A program made the position numbers and the translations under genes. The notes below the pieces were generated by a model, which worked only from the letters and a program-made list of their open reading frames with translations, searched no databases and was not told where the DNA came from. A stretch of DNA of 64,000 nucleotides from Tardiphaga sp. (lineage in GTDB: Bacteria > Pseudomonadota > Alphaproteobacteria > Rhizobiales > Xanthobacteraceae), in contig JASBVG010000005.1 of NCBI GenBank assembly GCA_030147505.1, positions 1 to 64,000 of the forward strand, read 5' to 3'. Position 1 is the stretch's first letter. Each line of letters starts with the position of its first letter. Below are positions 8,933 through 17,910 of this stretch, in pieces.

Positions 8933-10591
8933 ATGAGCACTGAAGAACTTCCGCCGCGCGAAAGTATGGAATTCGACGTCGTGATCGTCGGCGCCGGCCC
9001 GTCCGGCCTGTCGGCCGCGATCCGGCTGAAGCAGCTCAATGCGGACCTGTCCATCGTCGTGGTGGAAAAGGGTTCCGAAGTCGGTGCCCATATCCTGTCG
9101 GGTGCCGTGATCGATCCGGTCAATCTCGACAAGCTGATCCCCGATTGGCGCGAGGATGCGGATTGTCCGCTGAAGACCCAGGTCAAGGACGACGAGTTCT
9201 ACTTCATGACCAAGACTGGCGGGTTCAAGCTGCCGAACTTCCTGATGCCGCCGCTGATGAACAATCATCACTGCTACATCACCTCGCTTGGCATGGTCAC
9301 GCGCTGGCTCGGCGCCAAGGCAGAAGCGCTCGGCGTTGAAATCTATCCGGGCTTCGCGGCCGCCGAAACACTCTATGACGAGAATGGCGCCGTGCGCGGC
9401 ATCGCGACAGGTGACATGGGCATTGGCCGCGATGGCAAGCCGAAGGACAGCTTCACCCGTGGCATGGAGCTGCTCGGCAAATACACGCTGTTCGCGGAAG
9501 GCGCGCGTGGTTCGCTGACCAAGCAGCTCATCGCCAAGTTTCAGCTCGACAAGGATTGTGAGCCGCCGAAATTTGGTATCGGTCTCAAGGAAGTCTGGCA
9601 GATCGATCCAGCCAAGCACAAGAAGGGCACCGTCAAGCACTCCTTCGGCTGGCCGCTGGATAACGATGTCGGCGGCGGCACCTTCCTGTATCACTATGAC
9701 GACAACCTCGTGGCGGTCGGCTTCGTGCTGCATCTGAACTACGAGAATCCTTATCTCTATCCGTTCGAGGAATTCCAGCGCTTCAAGATGCATCCGCTGA
9801 TCCGCGACACGTTCGAAGGCGGCAAGCGCCTCGCTTACGGCTCCCGCGCCATCACCGAAGGCGGCTATCAGTCGGTGCCGAAGCTCTCCTTCCCGGGCGG
9901 CGTGCTGATCGGCTGCGCCGCAGGTTTCGTCAATGTGCCGCGCATCAAGGGCGTCCACAACGCCATGGGCTCGGGCATGCTTGCCGCCGAGCATCTGGCC
10001 GCGGCGCTCGAGGCCGGCCGCGCCAACGACGAACTGATCGACTACGAGAATGCGTGGCGCTCATCCTCGATCGGCAAGGATCTCTATCCTGTCCGTAACG
10101 CCAAGCCGCTGTGGTCGAAATTCGGTACCATCATCGGCAATGCGCTGGGTGGCTTCGACATGTGGTGCAACACCCTCGGTTTCTCGCTGTTCGGCACGCA
10201 GAAGCATGAGAAGCCGGACCGCAAGGCGCTCAAGCCCGCCAAGCAATATCAGCCGATCGCCTATCCGAAACCGGACGGCAAGATCACCTTCGATCGTCTG
10301 TCCTCGGTGTTTCTGTCGAACACCAATCATGAGGAAGACCAGCCGATCCATCTGAAGGTCGCCGACATGGCGCTGCAGAAGTCGTCGGAACATGACGTCT
10401 TCGCCGGCCCGTCGAACCGCTATTGCCCGGCCGGCGTGTATGAGTGGGTTGGCGAGGGTCAGGAGCCACGCTTCCAGATCAATGCGCAGAACTGCGTCCA
10501 CTGCAAAACCTGCGACATCAAGGATCCGAACGGCAACATCACCTGGGTCCCGCCGGAAGGCGGCGGCGGCCCGAACTACGAAGCGATGTAG
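8933..10591 (+). CDS. Electron transfer flavoprotein-ubiquinone oxidoreductase
   Basis: 552 residues, the length of ETF-QO (mitochondrial ETFDH type). It passes electrons from ETF, reduced by acyl-CoA and other dehydrogenases, to ubiquinone at the membrane. Seen: FAD-binding VIVGAGPSGLSAA at residues ~15-28, a central ubiquinone/membrane region, and a C-terminal 4Fe-4S domain with CPAGVYEW and NCVHCKTCDIKDP. Too long for FixC (about 435). It would serve the acyl-CoA dehydrogenase and other flavoenzymes encoded later in this window. ATG at 8933, monocistronic by context. Confidence 0.95.
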   Translation: MSTEELPPRESMEFDVVIVGAGPSGLSAAIRLKQLNADLSIVVVEKGSEVGAHILSGAVIDPVNLDKLIPDWREDADCPLKTQVKDDEFYFMTKTGGFKLPNFLMPPLMNNHHCYITSLGMVTRWLGAKAEALGVEIYPGFAAAETLYDENGAVRGIATGDMGIGRDGKPKDSFTRGMELLGKYTLFAEGARGSLTKQLIAKFQLDKDCEPPKFGIGLKEVWQIDPAKHKKGTVKHSFGWPLDNDVGGGTFLYHYDDNLVAVGFVLHLNYENPYLYPFEEFQRFKMHPLIRDTFEGGKRLAYGSRAITEGGYQSVPKLSFPGGVLIGCAAGFVNVPRIKGVHNAMGSGMLAAEHLAAALEAGRANDELIDYENAWRSSSIGKDLYPVRNAKPLWSKFGTIIGNALGGFDMWCNTLGFSLFGTQKHEKPDRKALKPAKQYQPIAYPKPDGKITFDRLSSVFLSNTNHEEDQPIHLKVADMALQKSSEHDVFAGPSNRYCPAGVYEWVGEGQEPRFQINAQNCVHCKTCDIKDPNGNITWVPPEGGGGPNYEAM

Positions 10592-10900
10592 GTTCAGATT
10601 CGCTTTTAGGCACAAAGTCGTGAGCGGGGCGCCGGGCCAACGGCGTCCCTGTTGCTTGCAGCGTCACGATCCCGCCACACTGAGAGCGTTTGCAGGCGTA
10701 TATGGCGCAATTCGGTCGCCCGAACCTGACAGGCTCCCCTGGTGCATCTGCGCCCCCGATCCTTGCGAATGCCGGCCAAAAGCGGCATTGTCGCGCCGCA
10801 CTATGTTGCCGGGTCGGCAGCGCATTCGGGCCCGTCTCGCATTTTAGATCGCGTTTGTGCTCGAACTCCCGCCCCTGATTTTTGGAGCTAGGCGAACTTG
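10592..10900. other. Intergenic region between ETF-QO and the TPR gene
   Basis: 309 bases without a convincing gene. An imperfect hairpin at 10626-10649 (GGGGCGCCG against CGGCGTCCC, loop of 6) may end the ETF-QO transcript, though no T-run follows. A second small inverted repeat, AATGCCG/CGGCATT, lies at about 10768-10790. The remainder presumably holds the promoter of the TPR-ispE pair; no clear -35/-10 is visible. Confidence 0.4.
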
Positions 10901-12724
10901 ATGTCCTCCCGTTTCAACCGCTTGACGCTCGCTGCCGCCACGCTCGCCGTTCTGGCGATGCCCGCGCAATCCTTCGCCCAGACCCCGGATCATCTCGCCG
11001 ACAATTCGGCGACCTTCCCGACGGCGAAGGATCTGCGTCAGATGACGACTGCCGGCAGCTACCTGGCCGCGCGTCACGCTAGCGTGGAACGTGACGCCTC
11101 GTCGGCTGCGGCGTTTTACCGCTCCGCCCTGCGCACCGATCCCAAGAATAACGAACTGCTCGATCGCGCCTTCATCTCCTCGCTGGCCGATGGCGATATC
11201 GACGAGGCGGTGAAGCTCGCCGAGCGCATCCTGGTCATCGACAAGTCGAATCGCGTGGCCCGTCTCGTGGTCGGCGTGCGCGATCTCAAAGCCAAGAAAT
11301 ACGCGGCTGCGCAGACCAACATCAATCAGTCGGTGCGTGGCCCGATCACCGATCTGGTGGCGACGCTGCTCGGCGCATGGGCGAGCTACGGCGCCGGCGA
11401 TACCAAGGCCGCCATTGCCAATATCGACAAGCTGGCCGGCCCGGAATGGTATCCGATCTTCAAGGATCTGCATGCCGGCCTGATCTTCGATCTCGCCAAC
11501 AAGCAGAAGGATGCCGGCACCCGCTATGAGCGCGCCTTCAAGCTCGACGATTCCGCGTTGCGTGTGGTCGATGCCTATGGCCGCTGGACGTCACGCAACA
11601 AGGACGATGCTGCAGCGCTCGCCATCTATGAGAATTTCAACAAGAAGCTGGCGCGCCATCCGCTGGTGCTGGAAGGCATCCGCGAGACCAGGGCCGGCAA
11701 GAAGTTGCCGGCGCTGGTGGACAGCCCGCAGGCCGGCGCTTCCGAAGCGCTGTACGGCATCGGCGCCTCGCTGACCCGCCGCGGTGGCGAAGACCTCGCG
11801 CTCGTCTATCTGCAGCTCGCACTCTACCTCAAGCCTGATCACGCGCTGGCGCTGCTGTCGCTCGCGGATCTTTATGAGTCCGTGAAGAAGCCGGCCATGG
11901 CCATCAAGGTCTATGAGCGCATGCCGGCAAATTCTGCGTTGAAGCGCAATGCGATGATCCAGCAGGCCACCAATCTCGACGCCGCCGATCGCAGCGACGA
12001 GGGCATCAAGATCCTGAAGGATGTCACTGCCAGCGATCCGAAGGACCTCGAAGCCATCATGGCGCTCGGCAATATCGAGCGTGGCCGCAAGAAGTTCGCC
12101 GATTGTGCCGAGACCTATACCAAGGGCATCGATGTCGTCGCTGCGAACCAGGACAAGCCGAACTGGGTCTACTACTATTTCCGCGGCATCTGCCTCGAAC
12201 GCTCCAAGCAGTGGGCCAAGGCTGAAGTCGATATGAAGAAGGCGCTCGAATTGCAGCCGGAACAGCCGCATGTGCTGAACTATCTCGGCTATTCATGGAT
12301 CGACCAGGGCATCAATCTCGACGACGCCATGAAAATGATCAGGCGCGCGGTCGAGCAGCGTCCGGATGACGGTTACATCGTCGATTCGCTCGGCTGGGCC
12401 TATTACCGCATCGGTAACTTCGAGGATGCCACCAAGCAGCTCGAACGCGCCATCGATCTGAAGCCGGAAGATCCGACCATCAACGATCATCTCGGCGACG
12501 CCTATTGGCGCGTCGGCCGCAAGCTCGAAGCCCGCTTCCAGTGGCAGCACGCCAAGGACCTGAAGCCGGAAGCCGAAGAGCTGCCGAAGATCGAGGCCAA
12601 GATGCAGAAATGCGTGCCCGATGGCGGCGAGAAACCGGAAGGTTGCAGCTTGAACGAAACGGCCCCGGCCGCTGCTTCGGCCGACAAGCCGGAGCAGAAG
12701 AAAGACAACGACAAAGGCGGCTGA
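10901..12724 (+). CDS. Secreted tetratricopeptide-repeat protein
   Basis: 607 residues from the ATG at 10901 (a TTG directly before it is also in frame). An N-terminal signal peptide (LTLAAATLAVLAMPAQSFAQ) ends at about residue 27, then most of the protein is helical TPR repeats; the clearest are near residues 400-540, for example LNYLGYSWIDQG and VDSLGWAYYRIGNFEDA. The C-terminus is Lys/Glu/Ala-rich and disordered. The repeat pattern resembles outer-membrane-associated TPR proteins of alphaproteobacteria; role unknown, probably a periplasmic scaffold. The ribosome binding site is GGAG. The ispE gene starts 4 bases after its stop, so they form one operon. Confidence 0.85.
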   Translation: MSSRFNRLTLAAATLAVLAMPAQSFAQTPDHLADNSATFPTAKDLRQMTTAGSYLAARHASVERDASSAAAFYRSALRTDPKNNELLDRAFISSLADGDIDEAVKLAERILVIDKSNRVARLVVGVRDLKAKKYAAAQTNINQSVRGPITDLVATLLGAWASYGAGDTKAAIANIDKLAGPEWYPIFKDLHAGLIFDLANKQKDAGTRYERAFKLDDSALRVVDAYGRWTSRNKDDAAALAIYENFNKKLARHPLVLEGIRETRAGKKLPALVDSPQAGASEALYGIGASLTRRGGEDLALVYLQLALYLKPDHALALLSLADLYESVKKPAMAIKVYERMPANSALKRNAMIQQATNLDAADRSDEGIKILKDVTASDPKDLEAIMALGNIERGRKKFADCAETYTKGIDVVAANQDKPNWVYYYFRGICLERSKQWAKAEVDMKKALELQPEQPHVLNYLGYSWIDQGINLDDAMKMIRRAVEQRPDDGYIVDSLGWAYYRIGNFEDATKQLERAIDLKPEDPTINDHLGDAYWRVGRKLEARFQWQHAKDLKPEAEELPKIEAKMQKCVPDGGEKPEGCSLNETAPAAASADKPEQKKDNDKGG

Positions 12725-12728
12725 TCGT

Positions 12729-13640
12729 ATGACGGGGGTATCGGCGGGCATTGGGCAGCCTGTCCTGGAAGAGGCTGCACGCGCAAAGGTCAATCTGACC
12801 CTTCGCGTCATCGGGCGGCGCGCAGACGGCTATCATGATCTCGAAAGCGTGGTGGTGTTCGCCGATTGCGCCGACAGGCTGACGTTCGCGCTGGGTGGCG
12901 ATCTCGCGCTGACGGCCACCGGGCCGCGCGCCGCCGAATGCGGCGACAATGCCGACAATCTGGTGATCAAGGCGGCGCGGCTGCTCGGCGAGCAGGTCGA
13001 GGGCCTGACCTTCGGCACTTTCGCGCTCGACAAGCATCTGCCTGTAGCTGCCGGTATTGGCGGAGGTTCGGCGGATGCCGCGGCGGCGCTCCGCCTTCTG
13101 GTGCGTGCCAACAATCTCGAACTCGACGATCCTCGCGTGATGGAAGTTGCACGTCTGACCGGCGCCGATGTGCCGGTCTGCGTGCAGTCCCATGCCTGCG
13201 TGATGACGGGCGTCGGCGAAAACCTGCTGCAGCTCAGCCTGCCGCGTTTGCCTTGCGTGATGGTCAACCCGCGCGTGCCGGTGGCGACCAAGGATGTGTT
13301 TCAGGAGCTCGGCCTGAAAAACGGCCAGCTCCGTGTCGGTCCCGGCGATGTATTGCGCGCGCCGTCGTGGCCGAGCGAAGGTGCGTCGGTCGACGACTGG
13401 ATCGCCGCCGTCAGTGCCGGCACCAATGATCTTGAGGCGCCGGCACTGAAGGTCGAGCCGATCATCGGCGATGTGCTGGCCGCGCTCGGTGCGACCGAAG
13501 GCGTTCGCCTGGCTCGCATGTCGGGCTCGGGCGCGACATGCTTCGCGCTGTTCGACAATGACACCGATGCGCAGCGCGCTGCGCATGCCATCCAGCTGGC
13601 GCATCCCATATGGTGGGTCCATGCCGGCGCGTTGAGCTAG
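12729..13640 (+). CDS. ispE: 4-diphosphocytidyl-2-C-methyl-D-erythritol kinase
   Basis: 303 residues, GHMP kinase family. IspE phosphorylates the 2-hydroxyl of CDP-methylerythritol in the MEP isoprenoid pathway. Seen: N-terminal ARAKVNLTLRVIGRRADGYHDLESV, the ATP-binding PVAAGIGGGSADAAAALR near residue 102, and the C-terminal MSGSGATCFALF. Typical length. It follows the TPR gene by 4 bases and shares its transcript, a pairing seen in related genomes. Convergent with the following SDR gene, 3 bases apart. Confidence 0.95.
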   Translation: MTGVSAGIGQPVLEEAARAKVNLTLRVIGRRADGYHDLESVVVFADCADRLTFALGGDLALTATGPRAAECGDNADNLVIKAARLLGEQVEGLTFGTFALDKHLPVAAGIGGGSADAAAALRLLVRANNLELDDPRVMEVARLTGADVPVCVQSHACVMTGVGENLLQLSLPRLPCVMVNPRVPVATKDVFQELGLKNGQLRVGPGDVLRAPSWPSEGASVDDWIAAVSAGTNDLEAPALKVEPIIGDVLAALGATEGVRLARMSGSGATCFALFDNDTDAQRAAHAIQLAHPIWWVHAGALS

Positions 13641-13643
13641 GTC

Positions 13644-14417
13644 TCACCAGCCGGCGCTGTAACCGCCATCCACCGTATAGATCACGCCCGACGTGTATCC
13701 CGCCCGATCCGAGGCCAGAAACGCCATGAGGTCGGCGATCTCGCGCGGCTTGGCCGCGCGGCCGAGCGGAAGATTCTTCTCCAGCTCGCGATAGCGGCTC
13801 TCGTCGCCGAATTGTGCCCGCGCTGCGGCCCGCATCCGCGTGACATTGCGATCGGTGGCCACCGGGCCTGGATTGATGCCGACAACGCGGATATTGTCCT
13901 TCAGGCTCTTGCCGCCGAGCGCGCGGGTAAAGGCCATCAGCGCCGCATTGCCGGCGCTCCCGCAGATGTAGTTGGCGTCGAATTTCTCGCCGGCCGCACC
14001 GATGTCGTTAATGATCGCGCCGCCGCCACGCGCCTTCATCTGCGCATAGACCAGTCGTGTCAGATTGATGAAGCCGAACACCTTCAGTTCCCAGGCATGT
14101 CTCCAGGTCGGCTCGTCCACCTTCTCCAGCGTACCGCCGGGAATGTCGCCGGCATTGTTGACGAGGATGTCGATATCCGCCGATGCGGCCGCCAGCGCGG
14201 CCAGATCCTCGGCATTGCGCAGGTCGGTGCCATGAACGGTGACATCGATCTGGTGGCGTGATCGCAGGCGTTCCGCAAGCGCCTGCATCTTCTCGACATT
14301 GCGGGCGGCTAGGCGGAGGTTGGCGCCTTCTTCGGCAAAGGCTTCAGCCGCAGCCGCGCCGATGCCCTTCGAAGCGCCGGTGACCAGAACGCGCTTGCCG
14401 CGCAGGTGAAGATCCAT
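13644..14417 (-). CDS. SDR family protein with degenerate active site
   Basis: 257 residues. The Rossmann motif TGASKGIG (residues 13-20) and NNAG (87-90) are intact, so dinucleotide binding is likely. The catalytic part is not: the Ser strand reads INDIGAAG (136-143) and the YxxxK position reads GSAGNAAL, with Asn157 where Lys is expected. The C-terminal GINPGPVATDR and VDGGYSAGW are typical of the family. It may act on an unusual substrate or bind NAD(P) without reduction. ATG at 14415-14417 chosen because it places the Rossmann strand at the usual distance. It is divergent from the tartrate dehydrogenase gene. Confidence 0.85.
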   Translation of the reverse strand: MDLHLRGKRVLVTGASKGIGAAAAEAFAEEGANLRLAARNVEKMQALAERLRSRHQIDVTVHGTDLRNAEDLAALAAASADIDILVNNAGDIPGGTLEKVDEPTWRHAWELKVFGFINLTRLVYAQMKARGGGAIINDIGAAGEKFDANYICGSAGNAALMAFTRALGGKSLKDNIRVVGINPGPVATDRNVTRMRAAARAQFGDESRYRELEKNLPLGRAAKPREIADLMAFLASDRAGYTSGVIYTVDGGYSAGW

Positions 14418-14552
14418 GGAATGCCTCCGGCTCGCAATGACAGCCGAGTTAGGCCGCCGCACCAAATGCGGTCAACATTGCACTGCAGCGTTGATCGCGC
14501 GCCGGCTTTGGTCCAAACCTGCCGGCAATCCAAACGGTGAAGGAAACCGCTC

Positions 14553-15623
14553 GTGAGCAAAGAATATCGGATTGCAGTCATTCCCGGCGACGGCATCGGC
14601 AAGGAAGTAGTGCCGGAAGGCCTGCGCGTGCTCGAGGCGGTAGCCAAGAAGCACCGCGTGAAGGTGAAATTCGACCACTACGACTTCTCGTCCTACGACT
14701 ATTACGAGAAGCACGGCCAGATGATGCCGGACGACTGGAAGACCCAGATCGGCAAGCATGATGCGATCTATTTCGGCGCTGTCGGCCTGCCGGCGAAGAT
14801 TCCGGATCACATCTCGCTGTGGGGCTCGCTGATCAAGTTCCGTCGCGAATTCGATCAATACGTCAATCTGCGCCCGGTGCGCCTGATGCCTGGCGTCCCG
14901 TGCCCGCTCGTCGGCCGAAAGCCGGGCGATATCGATTTCTGGGTGGTGCGTGAAAACACCGAAGGCGAATATTCGGCGGTCGGCGGCCGCAGCTTCCCGG
15001 ACACGGATCGTGAATTTGTCACCCAGCAGACGGTGATGACCCGCACTGGTGTGGATCGCATTTTGAAGTTCGCCTTCGATCTCGCCCAGTCGCGACCGAA
15101 GAAGCACCTCACCTCGGCGACCAAGTCCAACGGCATTGCGATTACCATGCCGTATTGGGACGAGCGCGTGAAGGCGATGGGCGCGAACTATCCCGACGTG
15201 AAGTGGGACCAGTATCACATCGACATTCTCACCGCGCATTTCGTCATGAACCCCGACCGCTTCGACGTGGTGGTGGCGTCCAACCTGTTCGGCGACATCC
15301 TGTCGGATCTCGGCCCGGCCTGCACCGGCACCATCGGCATCGCGCCGTCGGGCAATATCAACCCGGCCGGCGATTTCCCGTCGGTGTTCGAGCCCGTGCA
15401 TGGTTCGGCGCCGGATATCGCAGGGCAGGGCATTGCCAACCCGATCGGCATGATCTGGTCGGGCGCCATGATGCTGGAGCATCTCGGCGAGAAGGAAGCG
15501 GCGGACTCCATCGTCAAGGCGATCGAGCGCACGCTGGCCGAACGTACACTGCGCACGCGCGACCTCGGCGGCCAGGCGGACACGACCGCTTGCGGCAAGG
15601 CTGTTGCCGAGATGATCGAGTAA
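14553..15623 (+). CDS. Tartrate/D-malate dehydrogenase (isopropylmalate dehydrogenase family)
   Basis: 356 residues of the beta-decarboxylating dehydrogenase family. Seen: IPGDGIGKEVVPEG at the N-terminus, the substrate Arg residues in LRPVRLMPG, WVVRENTEGEYS, the Mg-binding ASNLFGDILSDLGP and EPVHGSAPDIAG. The motif FGAVG with DHISLWGSLIKFRR matches tartrate dehydrogenase / D-malate dehydrogenase (TtuC/DmlA) rather than LeuB. It oxidises tartrate or D-malate with NAD+. The start is GTG with GAAGGA upstream. Ends in a strong terminator. Confidence 0.88.
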   Translation: MSKEYRIAVIPGDGIGKEVVPEGLRVLEAVAKKHRVKVKFDHYDFSSYDYYEKHGQMMPDDWKTQIGKHDAIYFGAVGLPAKIPDHISLWGSLIKFRREFDQYVNLRPVRLMPGVPCPLVGRKPGDIDFWVVRENTEGEYSAVGGRSFPDTDREFVTQQTVMTRTGVDRILKFAFDLAQSRPKKHLTSATKSNGIAITMPYWDERVKAMGANYPDVKWDQYHIDILTAHFVMNPDRFDVVVASNLFGDILSDLGPACTGTIGIAPSGNINPAGDFPSVFEPVHGSAPDIAGQGIANPIGMIWSGAMMLEHLGEKEAADSIVKAIERTLAERTLRTRDLGGQADTTACGKAVAEMIE

Positions 15624-15645
15624 CCGCAATCAGCACGCACTAACA

Positions 15646-15680
15646 AAAATGCCCGGCTCAGAGCCGGGCATTTTCATTTT
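15646..15680. terminator. Bidirectional intrinsic terminator
   Basis: Arms AAAATGCCCGGCTC (15646-15659) and GAGCCGGGCATTTT (15661-15674) are perfectly complementary with a minimal loop, flanked by A-run and TTTTCATTTT. It serves the tartrate dehydrogenase gene on plus and the hydroxyacid dehydrogenase gene, which ends at 15696, on minus. Confidence 0.92.
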
Positions 15681-15695
15681 GGAGGTTCGTCACGT

Positions 15696-16604
15696 TTAAC
15701 CCGCGATCCGCCGGCAGTGCTTCCACGCCGCATCAATCAGATTGATGCTCGCTTCCGGCGTCCGGAAGGCGGAGTGTGACGATAGCGTCACGTTCCGGAT
15801 CGTGGTCAGCACATGGCCGGCCGGCAGCGGCTCGATCTCGAACACGTCGAGGCCGGCGTGGCGCAGATGGCCCGAGCGCAGCGCGTCGATCATCGCGGCC
15901 TGATCCACGATCGCGCCGCGCGCGGTGTTGACCAGGATTGCGCCCTTTTTCATCTGGCCGATGCGCTCGCGGGTGATCATGCCGCGGGTCTCGTCATTCA
16001 GCAGCAGATGGATCGAGACCACGTCGCTCTCGGCCAGCACCGTCTTCATGTCGGTGAACTCGACGCCGGGATAGCTCTTCGGCGAGCGATTCCAGGCCAG
16101 CACCTTCATGCCCGAGCCGAGCGTAATGCGTGCGACCTCTGCCGCGATGCCGCCGAAGCCGATCAGGCCGATGGTTTTGCCGGTCAGCTCCATGCCTTCA
16201 TCGCGCAGCCAGTTGCCGGCCCGCATTTCACGATCCTGCTCGGCGAGGCCGCGAGCTGCAGCCCACATATGCGCGATGGCGCATTCGGCGACGGCGGTGT
16301 CGCCATAGCCGCGGATCAGATGCACTTCGATGCCGAGTTCAGCGAGCTCATCCGGGTTCATGTAGCTGCGCGCGCCGGTACCGAGAAACACGATATGCTT
16401 CAGGCCGGCGCACTGCTTGGCCACATCGGTGGGCACATAGGTGTGATCGACGATGGCGATCTCGGCACCGTCCAGCACTTTTGGCAGGTCGGTGGACTTG
16501 ATGTCCTCATCGCGATTGATCCTGATCGCGCTGTCGCCCGGCTGCGTGAGCCGTTCGAGGATGGAAGCCAGTTCTTCACTCGCATCGACGAATACGCCGC
16601 GCAT
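15696..16604 (-). CDS. D-2-hydroxyacid dehydrogenase (NAD-dependent)
   Basis: 302 residues, D-isomer-specific 2-hydroxyacid dehydrogenase family. Seen: the NAD-binding GLIGFGGIAAEVAR at about residue 145, the NTARGAIVDQAA segment with its conserved Arg, GLDVFEIEPLP with the Glu, and SSHSAFRT with the catalytic His. It should interconvert a 2-oxoacid and a D-2-hydroxyacid in the cytoplasm. Lies 15 bases downstream of the M20 hydrolase gene on the same strand and probably shares its transcript and LysR control. Substrate unknown. Confidence 0.9.
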   Translation of the reverse strand: MRGVFVDASEELASILERLTQPGDSAIRINRDEDIKSTDLPKVLDGAEIAIVDHTYVPTDVAKQCAGLKHIVFLGTGARSYMNPDELAELGIEVHLIRGYGDTAVAECAIAHMWAAARGLAEQDREMRAGNWLRDEGMELTGKTIGLIGFGGIAAEVARITLGSGMKVLAWNRSPKSYPGVEFTDMKTVLAESDVVSIHLLLNDETRGMITRERIGQMKKGAILVNTARGAIVDQAAMIDALRSGHLRHAGLDVFEIEPLPAGHVLTTIRNVTLSSHSAFRTPEASINLIDAAWKHCRRIAG

Positions 16605-16619
16605 GGACGATCCCTCCGC

Positions 16620-17867
16620 TTACCTGGACGAAAGGCCGGCGAGCGCCAGCACGGTATGCATCAGGACATTGGCGCCGGCGGCGCAATCGTCCTGCGTCGA
16701 GCTTTCGAGCTCGTTGTGGCTGATGCCGTCCTTGCTCGGAATGAACACCATCGCCGTCGGCATGATGTTGTTGAGATTGCAGGCATCGTGGCCGGCGCCC
16801 GAGGTGATGCGGCGATGCGAGTAGCCAAGCTGCTCTGCGGCGTTCTCGACGGCGTTGACGAAGTCCTTGTTGAAGTGGGTCGGCGGCTTGTGCCAGACCT
16901 TGTCGAAGGCGACTTCGACCTTGCGCTTCGCAGCGATTGCGGTGATGGCCTCGCGCACGCCCTTCTCGATGGCGTCCAGCTTGCCTTCATCCGCGCTGCG
17001 CAGATCCATGGTGAAGGCGATCTCGCCGGGGATCACGTTGCGCGAGGGATTGGCGATCACCGCTTCGCCGATGGTGCCGAGGGCGCCGATCTCGGTGACC
17101 ACGCGTTCGGTCGCCAGCACGATCTCGGACAGCGTGCCCAGCGCATCCTTGCGCAGCGGCATCGGCGTCGAACCGGCGTGACTTTCGAAACCGGTGATCT
17201 TGCCGTCGAACCACAGCACGCCCTGGCCGGCTTCGACCACGCCGATGGTCTTGCTTTCTGCCTCCAGGATTGGGCCCTGTTCGATATGCAGCTCGACGAA
17301 GCCGGAGAACTTCTGCGTACCGACAGCCACATCGCCGCGATAGCCGATGCTGTCGAGCGCCTCGCCGACGGTGACGCCGTCATGATCTTTGCGCGAGAGA
17401 ATGTCGTCGGTGGTGAAATCGCCGACATAGGCGGCCGAGGCCATCATCGCCGGGGCGAAGCGCGAGCCTTCTTCGTTGGTCCAGTTGGCGATGCAGATCG
17501 GCGCGTCGGTCTCGATGCCAGCGTCGTTCAGCGTGCGCACAACTTCCAGCGCGCCGAGCACGCCGAGGATGCCGTCGAACTTGCCACCGGTCGGCTGGGT
17601 GTCGAGATGCGAGCCGATGCCGATCGGCGCCTTCGACATGTCGCGGCCCTTGCGCAGCGCGAACATCGAGCCGAGCGCATCGACCTTCACTTCGAGGCCA
17701 GCCTCTTCGCATGCCTTGCGAAACCAGTCGCGCACCTGCTTGTCCTCGGGTCCAAGGGTCAGGCGGCGCACGCCGCCTTTCGGCGTACCGCCGAACTTGG
17801 CGGTTTCGTTGATCGCGTCCCATAGCCGTGCGGAATTGATCTTGAGATTGTCGCCAAGCTTGGTCAT
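16620..17867 (-). CDS. M20 family Zn-dependent hydrolase (N-carbamoyl-L-amino acid hydrolase / allantoate amidohydrolase type)
   Basis: 415 residues. Seen: the metal-binding GIGSHLDTQPTGGKFDG with His and Asp ligands near residue 80, TNEEGSRFAPAM with the catalytic Glu pair, the central dimerisation domain, and C-terminal SGAGHDACN. These are the hallmarks of the HyuC/AllC subfamily, which removes carbamoyl or ureido groups from amino acids or allantoate, releasing ammonia. The exact substrate cannot be read. It stands between LysR and the hydroxyacid dehydrogenase gene on the same strand, suggesting a three-gene unit. Confidence 0.88.
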   Translation of the reverse strand: MTKLGDNLKINSARLWDAINETAKFGGTPKGGVRRLTLGPEDKQVRDWFRKACEEAGLEVKVDALGSMFALRKGRDMSKAPIGIGSHLDTQPTGGKFDGILGVLGALEVVRTLNDAGIETDAPICIANWTNEEGSRFAPAMMASAAYVGDFTTDDILSRKDHDGVTVGEALDSIGYRGDVAVGTQKFSGFVELHIEQGPILEAESKTIGVVEAGQGVLWFDGKITGFESHAGSTPMPLRKDALGTLSEIVLATERVVTEIGALGTIGEAVIANPSRNVIPGEIAFTMDLRSADEGKLDAIEKGVREAITAIAAKRKVEVAFDKVWHKPPTHFNKDFVNAVENAAEQLGYSHRRITSGAGHDACNLNNIMPTAMVFIPSKDGISHNELESSTQDDCAAGANVLMHTVLALAGLSSR

Positions 17868-17910
17868 GCGGTTCGTCCTGGGAGTTTCGCGTGGTGGAAT
17901 GCGGTGTGCT

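Noticed and set aside
8933-10591. FixC (nitrogen-fixation-linked oxidoreductase)
   Set aside because: 552 residues and the C-terminal 4Fe-4S domain identify full ETF-QO; no fixABX genes are adjacent.
15813-17825. Long plus-strand open frame opposite the hydroxyacid dehydrogenase and M20 hydrolase genes
   Set aside because: Its His/Asp/Gly-rich composition is the reverse reading of the real genes and has no start with a binding site.
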